From assembly GCF_947501405.1 (NCBI RefSeq), contig NZ_CANMVK010000001.1, forward strand, positions 248,001-312,000: a stretch of 64,000 bases of DNA, given 5' to 3'. The notes below the pieces were generated by a model that saw only the letters and a program-made list of their open reading frames with translations, ran no database searches and was not told the origin of the DNA. Each line of letters starts with the position of its first letter. Position 1 is the stretch's first letter. Below, piece by piece: positions 34,845-42,402 of the stretch. The DNA comes from an uncultured Hoeflea sp. (GTDB lineage: Bacteria > Pseudomonadota > Alphaproteobacteria > Rhizobiales > Rhizobiaceae). Both the position numbers and the translations under genes were made by a program.

Positions 34845-35600
34845 CTATTGGTCGATTTCCCATGTCACGTTGACAGTGATGCGGTATTCGCTTTCACCTG
34901 CGGCCACCGGCACCTCGTCGGCGACCTTGGCAGCCATGGCCATTTCGGCGCGCATCATCGGCATCGGGGCTCCGCCATGGCTGCTTTCGGAAATCTGGGT
35001 AATGCGGCCCAGCGAGACGCCGAGCGCTTCGGTCATCTGCTCGGCCTTGGCCTTGGCCTTGGCGATGGCGTCCACGCGGGCAGCATCGCGCAGGCTGTCC
35101 TGGTCGTCATTGGTGAACAAGATGTTGCCGCCCTGGTTGACGCCAAGACTTACCGAGGTGTCGAGAATGCTTCCAAGTTTGGCAAGATCGCGGATCCTCA
35201 GGGTCAGCGTGTTGTTGACAGTGTAGCCGACGATGCTGGGCGGCTCCCGGTGGTTGTCCTTGGCTTCCGGATAGACCCAGCGCGGCTGAATCGAGAAGCC
35301 GCCGGTCTGCAGATCGCGCTCGGCCACACCTTCGGCCTTCATGGCCTCGAGCACCTGGGCCATGGCGGCGTTGTTGGCGTTAAGGGCCTGGCGCGCGGTC
35401 TCGGCCTCGCGCAGAACGGTCAGCGAAATCACCGCCATGTCGGGCGCCGCCAACGCAACGCCCTCGCCGGATGTCGAGATCACGCCGGGCATCGGCGGCT
35501 TGGCGTCTTCCGCGCGGGCCGGGGCCTGGGTGCTCACCAAAAAGGCTGCGAACGCGCCGGCAACAAGGGCGGCGCGGCTTATGAAAGCGGATGTGTGCAT
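34845..35600 (-). CDS. SIMPL (DUF541) family periplasmic protein
   Basis: A 251-residue secreted protein: signal peptide to about residue 30 (APARA), then the SIMPL domain, with its typical opening 'VISTSGEGVALAAPDMAVISLTV' and 'YTVNNTLTLRIRDLAKLGSILDTSVSLGVNQ'. SIMPL/OmpA-associated proteins form large periplasmic assemblies with roles in stress; no enzyme activity is known. Length is normal. The gene is convergent with the small secreted-protein gene. Confidence 0.87.
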   Translation of the reverse strand: MHTSAFISRAALVAGAFAAFLVSTQAPARAEDAKPPMPGVISTSGEGVALAAPDMAVISLTVLREAETARQALNANNAAMAQVLEAMKAEGVAERDLQTGGFSIQPRWVYPEAKDNHREPPSIVGYTVNNTLTLRIRDLAKLGSILDTSVSLGVNQGGNILFTNDDQDSLRDAARVDAIAKAKAKAEQMTEALGVSLGRITQISESSHGGAPMPMMRAEMAMAAKVADEVPVAAGESEYRITVNVTWEIDQ

Positions 35601-35906
35601 GGGGTCTCCGATCTGCAGTCAGCATTAAATGTCCCGTCCCGCCTGATGTGCGGTGCGATTGTGGGCGCATTGCGGCGGCAGGAACTTGCCCTTGGCGCCT
35701 GCGGGTCATGGCAGTCTCGCATACGTGGCTGGCCCGGGCCTTGGTTGTGCAATCGGATGCCGCACCAAAACCAGGCTTGCCGGCGCAATGCCCACGGCTT
35801 GTGAAGGGGCGGAATTTGGTCTAAACGGCAACCATTCGCAGTGCTGGTACGGCACGCGGGCCGGGGAGACCCGAAGCCTGACACCGCACCGGCAAAACGA
35901 TGGCAA
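35601..35906. other. Gap between SIMPL gene and tRNA
   Basis: About 300 bp with no recognisable gene, repeat or RNA. It should contain the promoters for the SIMPL gene (minus) and the tRNA (plus). Confidence 0.4.
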
Positions 35907-35982
35907 AGGCCTGTAGCTCAATGGTTAGAGCCGGCGGCTCATAACCGCTTGGTTGGGGGTTCGAATCCCTCCAGGCCTACCA
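35907..35982 (+). tRNA. tRNA with anticodon CAT (Ile2 or elongator Met)
   Basis: A 76-nt cloverleaf with encoded CCA: acceptor AGGCCTG/CAGGCCT, D arm AGCTC...GAGC, anticodon stem GGCGG/CCGCT with loop CTCATAA (anticodon CAT at 35940-35942), T arm GGGGG/CCCTC with TTCGAAT. The A-U first pair and short D loop (AGCTCAATGGTTAGAGC) resemble tRNA-Ile2, which reads ATA after lysidine modification, more than initiator Met; elongator Met remains possible. The AT-rich insert begins right after it. Confidence 0.93.
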
Positions 35983-36006
35983 CTTTTCCCGGTCGCTTTG
36001 GTTGTT

Positions 36007-36112
36007 GTTTGTCACCCGGTTCTGCCAAAAGGCGGGAATATCCGGGATTAAGCGGGATGTAGTTTGTCACCCGGTTCTGCCAAAAGGCGGGAATATCCGA
36101 GAATAAGTGGGA
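36007..36112 (+). repeat. Tandem direct repeat downstream of the tRNA
   Basis: Two 51-bp copies, 36007-36057 and 36062-36112, begin GTTTGTCACCCGGTTCTGCC and differ at about four positions near the end. They start 25 bp after the tRNA CCA end and mark the left edge of the AT-rich insert. They may be remains of repeated integration events. Confidence 0.85.
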
Positions 36113-36869
36113 ATTGGCGAAAATGGCCTGAAACACAAAGGTCTAAGAGGTTCTGCACGGTAGGTAATGCCAAATCCATCTTGTCAGGAGATTTTGCACA
36201 ATGGGCAGCAAACAGGCTGTCAGACCGGATCGGACCTCGATCTTTAAATCCGCTTCAAATCGGCATCAAAACACCCCAGCAACTAAAAATTACTAGTAAT
36301 ATCAATGATGCGTGCATTTTGTAACGGCTATTAACTGGTCGGAATTTGCGCGCTGATCGGAACGAAAATCCAAACAGAACTCGGAAGTTGCTTCCAAGTT
36401 CTGTGATTTGAGGTCACCAAAATAGCCAATTCTCTTGAAAATCAATGCCTTGGTGCTTCCGAGTTCGATTCGTAGAGGGCAATCGACGGCCAGATGAACT
36501 CGGAAGTGGGAATCGAACACAAATCGAAAAATGATTGAGCTGTTGCAGCTACGGGACGAAAGTACCAAAGGGGAAATTGTTAGATAAGGGCGGGTACCGG
36601 ACCTTCATTGCAACTGCTCACAGGTTGTGTCAGTTTTCGAGAAACGGACAGGCATTCTCAGAACAGTTTCAAAGAAAACCGCAAAACGAAGCCTGAGAGA
36701 TTGGAAAAATTCTTGGCTCAGTCGCTTGGGCTAATCGCGGCTGAATAGTGCCGCAGCCTACCCGGCCGCGCCAGTATATGTGCAGCTAATTGATCCTTCT
36801 ACGCGATCCCTATTGGGTGTATCAACAATGGCAAATTCTACCATGTGTAAGCCCAAAAAGGCGATCTGT
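36113..36869. other. AT-rich left flank of the insert
   Basis: About 750 bp without a supportable gene. Base composition is visibly lower in GC than the tRNA side. No integrase gene or remnant was recognised. A promoter for the two-gene operon should lie near 36770-36860. Confidence 0.4.
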
Positions 36870-37658
36870 ATGAATATTTTCAAAGAGTATACGTTGGCAG
36901 AATATATTTCAGAACAGGGTACAAATTTTGGATCGTCCCTTCCACTTGTTCATTCTACCGAGGGTTCGAACCTGTTATCAATTCTTGGTAATGGAGTCAT
37001 AGAAACCATACCATGTGACACTTTCACTGACGAGAAACTGTCTTACTTTTTTCATGGCCGGCCATCTTACAGAAAATTTGTAAATGAACCTAAATTCTGG
37101 CAACTTCCAGTGGTGATGGTGTTTAAGAGCACCTGCCTGGTGAATAAAACAAGAATTTTTCCATTCGATTCTGGGGCCTTGTACTCCAATAGGCTGCCAA
37201 AATACATTTCTTCTTTTTCTCCGGATGGCTATCAGCTGTCTTCTAAATCAGACTGTCTGGACTTGCTAATAGATATATTTTTCGGAGATGATGCTTCGTA
37301 TTTCGCTGGCAGAGCCAAGCCTTACGACCAGGTTGTGGGGCGCAGGAAATTCGGCGTCCGCCATGCCCAAGTGGCAGCTTTGTGTTCACTCTACAACAGG
37401 GAGCAACTTGAGGCTGATGACCGCGCTCTTGCGATTGAGATCCAGACGGATCAAGACGTTCAGATCAAGGATAACTTGATCGGTGCAGTTTTGCCAAGGC
37501 CATACTATGATGATCCTGAGTTGAAGAAATATTTCAGGGAAAACCGTATTATAGTTAAACATTATGACATTTACCCCCTCTCAGTTGAAGCTTACATGTC
37601 GCTTATTTACAGTAATGTTAAAGAATTATACATGAAGTGGGGGCTCATAGGTGATTAA
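36870..37658 (+). CDS. Unrecognised AT-rich gene; possible ADP-ribosyltransferase-like fold
   Basis: A 262-residue protein that I cannot place in a named family. 'LPLVHSTEGSNLLSILGNGVI' (residues 24-44) followed by 'LSYFFHGRPSYR' (57-68) and 'ALAIEIQTD' (187-195) give an ordered His28 - Tyr59 - Glu190 pattern that recalls the H-Y-E core of DarT/diphtheria-type ADP-ribosyltransferases; this is suggestive, not established. No signal peptide or membrane helix. ATG 36870 has AAAAAGG eight bases upstream and is preferred to ATG 36780. Its last eight bases overlap the next gene. Codon use is AT-rich (ATA, TTA, AGA), unlike the neighbours, indicating transfer. Confidence 0.6.
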   Translation: MNIFKEYTLAEYISEQGTNFGSSLPLVHSTEGSNLLSILGNGVIETIPCDTFTDEKLSYFFHGRPSYRKFVNEPKFWQLPVVMVFKSTCLVNKTRIFPFDSGALYSNRLPKYISSFSPDGYQLSSKSDCLDLLIDIFFGDDASYFAGRAKPYDQVVGRRKFGVRHAQVAALCSLYNREQLEADDRALAIEIQTDQDVQIKDNLIGAVLPRPYYDDPELKKYFRENRIIVKHYDIYPLSVEAYMSLIYSNVKELYMKWGLIGD

Positions 37659-38982
37659 CAAATATGACATATTAGGCTGTATTGATTTTTGTGTGAATTC
37701 ATATGCGATATCCATGCTTGTACTTCAGCGACCGAATTCAAATTACACATACATACCGAAGACGGATCACAAATTTATAGTTATAGACTTTTATGAAGCT
37801 AGCCAAATTGAATACAAGGTGAGATATCTTTCCGAGAAGGTGACCGTGTCGCTTGGCGATAAAGTGCCTGTTCCGATTCTCGATCATGATTCTGTATATC
37901 TAGTCGATCCGGACTGGTCAGATGCAGAAATTGCGACTCAGCATCCGGGGCTTAGCACCGCGGCAAGAAAGGCATTTACTTCCTTGCGTTCGCGACTAGC
38001 CCTTAGGCCAGTGGATACGTTGCACGACGAGATTGGATACAACGTAGCTGATCTTTTGAAGCAGCCCGTGAGGTCACATTATTGGCTTTCAAGGTTGTCG
38101 GCCCTGGTGCGGTCCGCCTTTGATGGTGGCTCACCACCTGCCGAGTTGCTAGAAGCTTTCGAGTCCGCAAGGCTTCTTTGGATAGAGAGATTCGCGTCCA
38201 AGTCGTCCTTGAAAATGATTCTTAGTGCATTTCAGATTCCAAATTTGCATATGGATGAACGAGTGGCAGCTGATATCCTCGCTCGTCGTTTTGAAGATAT
38301 AGTAGTCTCAAAAGGCATCCACACGCCGCAAAATGAAATTATTCATATCATCTCGATGTTCAAGGAAGGACTAATCGCGCAAATAGAGGAGATTTCTATT
38401 GATCAATTTGATTATTGGAAACGCAAGGAGGCAATAGTTTCCTTGACAGAACTACAGGTTGAAAACCTATTTCGACGCTTCAAGTTTTTCGATGCTGATA
38501 TGAGGGGTATGGATAGCTCGCCTGGGAAATGGTCATCAGCAGAGTTGAGAAAGTATCTCGCCTATTTTCGAGCCATTGATGCGGACAACTATAACCTGAA
38601 TTCTTCCACATCTCAGTTTATATCTTTGTACGAGGCGCAAAAATTGGCAACTATCGATATTCTATCTTATTCAAACGATTGGTATTCAGCAATGATCGGA
38701 GACGGCTCAATAGAATTTATTGATAAATTGCTCCATTTTATTGATGGAAAAGATGAAGTTGAACACGGCAAAATTCTTATTCATTGGCCGAACGTAATAT
38801 CATCCGTTAAGAAGGAGTACGAAAAACTAACAATACTTGCTAGGATAGTTAATCCTGCCATAAGAAATCATGACGACGACGAAGTCGCCATCAACGGAAT
38901 TAACTACTCACTGCTGGAAGAATTGCTGCGTTCGGCGCATAATGTAGAAAAGCAATATCTAAGGCTGTCGAGGAGATCGTAG
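37651..38982 (+). CDS. Unrecognised AT-rich gene, partner of the upstream gene
   Basis: A 443-residue protein of unknown family, starting with GTG inside the end of the preceding gene (8-bp overlap GTGATTAA, 37651-37658), which implies translational coupling and a joint function. An N-terminal alpha/beta part (about 1-95) is followed by a long mostly helical part (about 120-440, rich in Leu, Glu, Lys and aromatic residues). No signal peptide, membrane helix, Walker or nuclease motif was found. Low GC and codon use match the upstream gene and differ from the chromosome. An antitoxin, immunity or co-effector role is conceivable but not shown. Confidence 0.6.
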   Translation: MINKYDILGCIDFCVNSYAISMLVLQRPNSNYTYIPKTDHKFIVIDFYEASQIEYKVRYLSEKVTVSLGDKVPVPILDHDSVYLVDPDWSDAEIATQHPGLSTAARKAFTSLRSRLALRPVDTLHDEIGYNVADLLKQPVRSHYWLSRLSALVRSAFDGGSPPAELLEAFESARLLWIERFASKSSLKMILSAFQIPNLHMDERVAADILARRFEDIVVSKGIHTPQNEIIHIISMFKEGLIAQIEEISIDQFDYWKRKEAIVSLTELQVENLFRRFKFFDADMRGMDSSPGKWSSAELRKYLAYFRAIDADNYNLNSSTSQFISLYEAQKLATIDILSYSNDWYSAMIGDGSIEFIDKLLHFIDGKDEVEHGKILIHWPNVISSVKKEYEKLTILARIVNPAIRNHDDDEVAINGINYSLLEELLRSAHNVEKQYLRLSRRS

Positions 38983-39004
38983 ATACAGCTTCGTGGGTCT
39001 AGAG

Positions 39005-39745
39005 CAGATTCGGCTTACTCCGGGTCATATCCGGCCGCCTCGAAATAGTGTCTGCACTCTGCGGGCGTAAACGCTGCGAGGGAGTGGGCCACGATGGTCC
39101 AGAGGTCGTCGACGGTTCTGGCCGCTGCTTTTCTCAGAAGGGCCTTGAGCTTTGAGAAGACCATCTCAATGGGGTTGAAGTCTGGCGAGTATGGCGGAAG
39201 GAACATAAGCTGTGCGCCAACCTTCTCGATCGCCTCGCGCACGCCGCTGATCTTGTGGGATGGCAGATTATCCATGACCACGATGTCGCCAGCGCAAAGC
39301 TCAGGCGCAAGGACCTGCTCTGTATAGGCCAGGAAGGCAGTGCCGTTCATCGGGCCATCGAGGAGCATCGGTGCGGCCATGCCATTCAATCGCAGGCCAG
39401 CGGTGAAAGTGGTTGTCTTCCAGTGGCCGTGGGGCACTGCCGCCCTGCATCGCTCGCCGCGCAGGCTGCGTCCGCGCAACCGCGCCATCTTCGTGGATGC
39501 CGCAGTCTCATCAATGAAGATCAACTTCTCGGGGTCGAGATCGAGTTGGCCGTCGAACCAGGCTATGCGGCGGCGCAGGACATCGGGACGCTGCTGTTCG
39601 GCGTGACCTGCTCCCCCAAGATGTCCCTGCTTTCTGGCAGAATCCGGTGGCAAACTACGTCGATCCCCATCAAGATGGGTGACATAATTCTCGTCAGCTC
39701 CGTCCAGGTGTGAAGCTTTTTTTCGGTCGTGTCCGGTAGGTGGAT
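39005..39745 (-). mobile_element. IS630-family transposase remnant
   Basis: The catalytic half of an IS630/Tc1-mariner-type DDE transposase: '[10 protein letters not shown]' (first Asp), '[13 protein letters not shown]' (second Asp) and '[19 protein letters not shown]' (Glu). The N-terminal HTH half is missing and the frame before '[13 protein letters not shown]' is out of register with a second frame ('LHTWTELT...'), so the gene is truncated and frameshifted. Terminal inverted repeats were not found with certainty; TCTAGAGCA at 38998-39006 may be one end. It lies just after the two-gene AT-rich operon. Confidence 0.82.
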
Positions 39746-39822
39746 TGCAGTGCAAGCCTGAAGATCACAGCCATGCCCAGCCTGCTGGCGGATGTGCGGC
39801 AGCCGGCGATCGTGCCCAACGC

Positions 39823-39858
39823 AACAGGCCCGTTTCGCGGGTGCGAAACGGGCCTGTT
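39823..39858. terminator. Perfect 16-bp hairpin, likely terminator for the luxI operon
   Basis: AACAGGCCCGTTTCGC (39823-39838), GGGT loop, GCGAAACGGGCCTGTT (39843-39858), perfect complement. It lies 24 bp past the stop of the small gene after luxI, on its minus-strand downstream side. T-run is poor, so strength is uncertain. Confidence 0.7.
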
Positions 39859-39882
39859 GTCTGATTGGTGGGACCCGCGGGG

Positions 39883-40131
39883 TTAGCTGGCCTTGCGGTC
39901 TTCTGACTCCATGATGGTTTTCGCCGAGACCTGGCGGATGGCGAGATGGGTCATGGTCAGGAGATATTCGATGAACTCGAAATCCTTGGGCAGGTCGGTG
40001 CGCTCGCTTGCCAACAGCAGGTAGGCCTGCAGGTCGGAGATCTTCTCCGCGGCGGCGTCGCAAACCACCAGTGTGTCATTGGTGGCGGCGCGCAGCTTGG
40101 TGTCGCCGGACTGGACGGGATTGTGGTTCAT
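39883..40131 (-). CDS. 82-residue protein coupled to luxI
   Basis: An 82-residue, acidic, probably helical cytoplasmic protein ('LVVCDAAAEKISDLQAYLLLASERTDLPKDFEFIEYLLTMTHLAIRQVSAKTI' type sequence) of unknown family. Its ATG (40131) begins one base after the luxI stop (TGA-G-ATG), so it is translated with luxI. No domain is recognised. Its constant position after luxI suggests a role in autoinducer production or modulation, which is inference. Confidence 0.65.
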   Translation of the reverse strand: MNHNPVQSGDTKLRAATNDTLVVCDAAAEKISDLQAYLLLASERTDLPKDFEFIEYLLTMTHLAIRQVSAKTIMESEDRKAS

Positions 40132-40132
40132 C

Positions 40133-40837
40133 TCATTGCCCCACTGCATGTTTGCGATGATTTTCGAAGTAATCACCCTCGATATATGGCAAGGGCTTGA
40201 GCGGCTGGTCGCGGTTAAGCGGGTTGTTGTCGCTCGCCTCGCAATCGATCAGCCGTCCTTCGAAACGATAGAGTTCGTGCTGTTTGAGCAGTGCCCTGGG
40301 CCGTGTCTCGGCGTGAATCGGCAACACCAGGTGGCCCTTGAAATCGACCGGTGCGCTCAACGGCGTGACCTCCCAATCGGTTTCGAGCAGCAGATTGACC
40401 AGCTTGGGATGGGTTTCCACCACCAGGGCTTCGATGCCGGCCATGAGGCAGAACTCAAGCACCCCGGTGAGCAGCAGATTGGCCGCCGGCGTGCCATCGG
40501 GGCCGCGCGCATCGCGGTCGGAGACGCAGCGGGTCCATTCGTAAATCTTCGGCCCGGTCTGGTAAGGCCGGTCGCCGATGAGCTCGGGATAGACATCGGA
40601 CAACAGATGCGGCCTGGTGGTGGGCAGCAGCCGCGAATAGGCCACGACCTTGCCCTCCAGGGCTAAAACCAGATGAACAGCCTCGGTGGTGTCAAACGCA
40701 TCGATCTCGCGTCCGTCCGGTTTGCGGATCTCCTCCCAACCGTAATTGTCGACAAAATGATGGTGCCGGAACCGCCAGACTTCTTCCATCAAAGCGGTAC
40801 GCCTTAGCACTCCACTTCCCCAGATTGCTTGAAACAT
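40133..40837 (-). CDS. LuxI-family acyl-homoserine lactone synthase
   Basis: A 234-residue autoinducer synthase that joins an acyl-ACP (or CoA) chain to S-adenosylmethionine and releases an AHL. All the invariant residues of the family are in place: Arg24, Phe28, Trp34, Asp46, Asp49, Arg69, Glu100 and Arg103 (FRHHHFVDNYGW, IDAFD, YSRLLPT, YEWTR). Chain length cannot be predicted with certainty. It is preceded on the same strand by luxR (41357-42112) and followed by a coupled small gene. A weak lux-box-like dyad lies upstream at 40860-40873. Confidence 0.93.
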   Translation of the reverse strand: MFQAIWGSGVLRRTALMEEVWRFRHHHFVDNYGWEEIRKPDGREIDAFDTTEAVHLVLALEGKVVAYSRLLPTTRPHLLSDVYPELIGDRPYQTGPKIYEWTRCVSDRDARGPDGTPAANLLLTGVLEFCLMAGIEALVVETHPKLVNLLLETDWEVTPLSAPVDFKGHLVLPIHAETRPRALLKQHELYRFEGRLIDCEASDNNPLNRDQPLKPLPYIEGDYFENHRKHAVGQ

Positions 40838-40859
40838 GGCAAATCTCCCTTAAATTTGA

Positions 40860-40873
40860 CTGGATAATTACAG
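40860..40873 (-). promoter_or_regulatory. Weak lux-box-like dyad before luxI
   Basis: CTG-N8-CAG (40860-40873), 23-36 bp before the luxI start, has the half-site bases of a lux/tra box but not the full 18-20-bp symmetry. Listed as a low-confidence candidate because of position. Confidence 0.25.
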
Positions 40874-41232
40874 GGGCTGATCTTCACTTCAATGAGCGGA
40901 TCGGCCTACTGTTTTCTGCTTTCAGAGGGGAAATTTAGCCTTAAAGGTGTGGTCTGCAATTTTGGCGCGTGGAGATGGGCGCGCTGATTCGGGGCTTTCG
41001 CGAATACCCGCGCCGCGGACCTTGAGGGCGGCGTGCCGGAACTGAACCGGGCGCAGCCGGGTGGCGATCGGACCGTTCGTGATCCGAAACCGCAATCGCG
41101 TGGCCGCTCGCCTGTGAATTTACAGGCCATCCCTTGCGGGGGCCATTCACTTTATATGACCGTTTCGGCGCGGGCAGGCAGCCGCAGACGCGTTCTTGCG
41201 TGGGGAAGCGGGCTTTGAGGCCTTGTAATTGC

Positions 41233-41337
41233 TACAGCGCCGCGCATCCAATCGGATGCGCAAGGGACGCTGTAACACCTTGAAAGAATGCATGTATGTT
41301 ATCACTCGATTGAATCCAATCGAGCGCGACATGCATT
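41233..41337. repeat. Two-stem palindromic element between luxR and luxI
   Basis: Stem 1: TACAGCG (41233-41239)/CGCTGTA (41268-41274) with inner CGCATCC/GGATGCG (41243-41260). Stem 2: AATGCATGT (41287-41295)/ACATGCATT (41329-41337) with inner CTCGATTG/CAATCGAG (41305-41324). I recognise the first stem type as a short palindromic element repeated in many rhizobial genomes (recollection). It may fold in RNA; its role here is unknown. The adjacent sequence TTAGCGGATGATGC is a 14-bp direct repeat (41336-41349, 41357-41370), the second copy being the end of luxR. Confidence 0.6.
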
Positions 41338-41356
41338 AGCGGATGATGCGTGATGC

Positions 41357-42112
41357 TTAGCGGATGATGCCGGCGCGGAAGGATTCGGCGATGAGCTGGG
41401 TGCGGTTGACGGCGTTGAGCTTGCGCTGGATCTTGCCGAGCTCGTTTTGCACGGTCTTGTGCGACAGGCCAAGGATTTCGCCGATTTCCCAGTTTGTCTT
41501 GCCTGCCGCGCACCACTGGATCAGATCGAGTTCGCGCTTGGTGATGCGCAGTTCCTTGCGGTACTGCATATTACGCTCCTCTTCGCGCAGCATGCGCAGC
41601 CGGTGATGCGCGAAAACGGCGATCAGTTCCAGCGTCGAGCGGGCCTCACGGGTCAGTTCGACCTTGTGGGCGCCGAAAGTGACAATCGCCTGCAGACCAT
41701 TGATCCCCTGGATGGGCACGCTGAACCCGTCGCGCATGTCGACTTCCGTGGCCTCGTTCATCACGGTGCGCGCCGCCGGGCTCAGCCGCACGTTCTTGAG
41801 TGCTTCCGACCAGACGAAGCCATCATTTGAGGTCTTGGTGCGAAAGATCACCGGATCGATGTGAACATAATCCTGCTCGGCGTAATGATTGAACCAGTCC
41901 ATCGGCCAGTCATTGAGCAGCACGTAAGGATCGATCTTTTCATTGGGCAGGGGAATGCCGGCAATGGCGAAACTGTCCATGCCGAAGCCGACCGAGACCT
42001 CGCGCAGATATGCCATGATCTCGTCGGCGTCCGACGACGCCATGGTTCGCGTGACGAAATCAATGATGGCATTGGTGTTGAACTGTCCGTTCGGTGGTAA
42101 TGCCTGTCCCAT
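41357..42112 (-). CDS. LuxR-family AHL receptor-type regulator
   Basis: A 251-residue LuxR-type activator. The AHL-pocket residues follow exactly the TraR spacing: Trp73, Tyr77, Asp86, Trp101 and Gly129 (WFNHYAEQDYVHIDPV, FVWSEAL, RDGFSVP), so it should bind an acyl-homoserine lactone. The LuxR HTH is at about 190-250 ('ITKRELDLIQWCAAGKTNWEIGEILGLSHKTVQNELGKIQRKLN'). It lies upstream of luxI on the same strand with a 519-bp gap holding a palindromic element, and is divergent from the iron-binding-protein gene. It is very likely the cognate receptor of the LuxI. Confidence 0.9.
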   Translation of the reverse strand: MGQALPPNGQFNTNAIIDFVTRTMASSDADEIMAYLREVSVGFGMDSFAIAGIPLPNEKIDPYVLLNDWPMDWFNHYAEQDYVHIDPVIFRTKTSNDGFVWSEALKNVRLSPAARTVMNEATEVDMRDGFSVPIQGINGLQAIVTFGAHKVELTREARSTLELIAVFAHHRLRMLREEERNMQYRKELRITKRELDLIQWCAAGKTNWEIGEILGLSHKTVQNELGKIQRKLNAVNRTQLIAESFRAGIIR

Positions 42113-42327
42113 ATCCTGTCCGCTCGGTGAATGTGATCACACAAGATATCAGGCCACCCCTCCTTGCGCCAACACTGTTTTGCAACTTCCTGCGCCGGAG
42201 ACGGCCGGCCCTCGCTGCGGCCCCGACCCGGCCCAGACTTGGCCGCGACCCGGACCAGGTCAGGCGGGGCAGCAATGGCGGCCGCGAAAACCTTCTTTAA
42301 ATTATCATGTTTTTTGCGTCGCACCGG

Positions 42328-42371
42328 TTGACAGAAAATCGGCCGATTTATAAACATGATTTTCATAGTCA
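42328..42371 (+). promoter_or_regulatory. Promoter with RirA-type IRO box before fbpA-like gene
   Basis: TTGACA at 42328-42333 and TATAAA at 42349-42354 form a promoter with a 15-bp spacer; downstream, TGA-N9-TCA (42357-42371) matches the IRO consensus TGA-N9-TCA described for the rhizobial iron regulator RirA. Position just after the -10 suits repression under iron sufficiency. Gene below encodes an iron-binding protein, which fits. Confidence 0.65.
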
Positions 42372-42402
42372 AGTTTATCAACCGGTCCCCATGGAGTATC
42401 CA

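Noticed and set aside
36113-36779. Phage integrase or remnant next to the tRNA
   Set aside because: No tyrosine or serine recombinase motif in any frame.
40019-40034. GGTAGGCCTGCAGG as a possible att copy of the tRNA 3' end
   Set aside because: Only about ten bases match and it lies inside the coding sequence after luxI; the insert's right boundary cannot be set from it.
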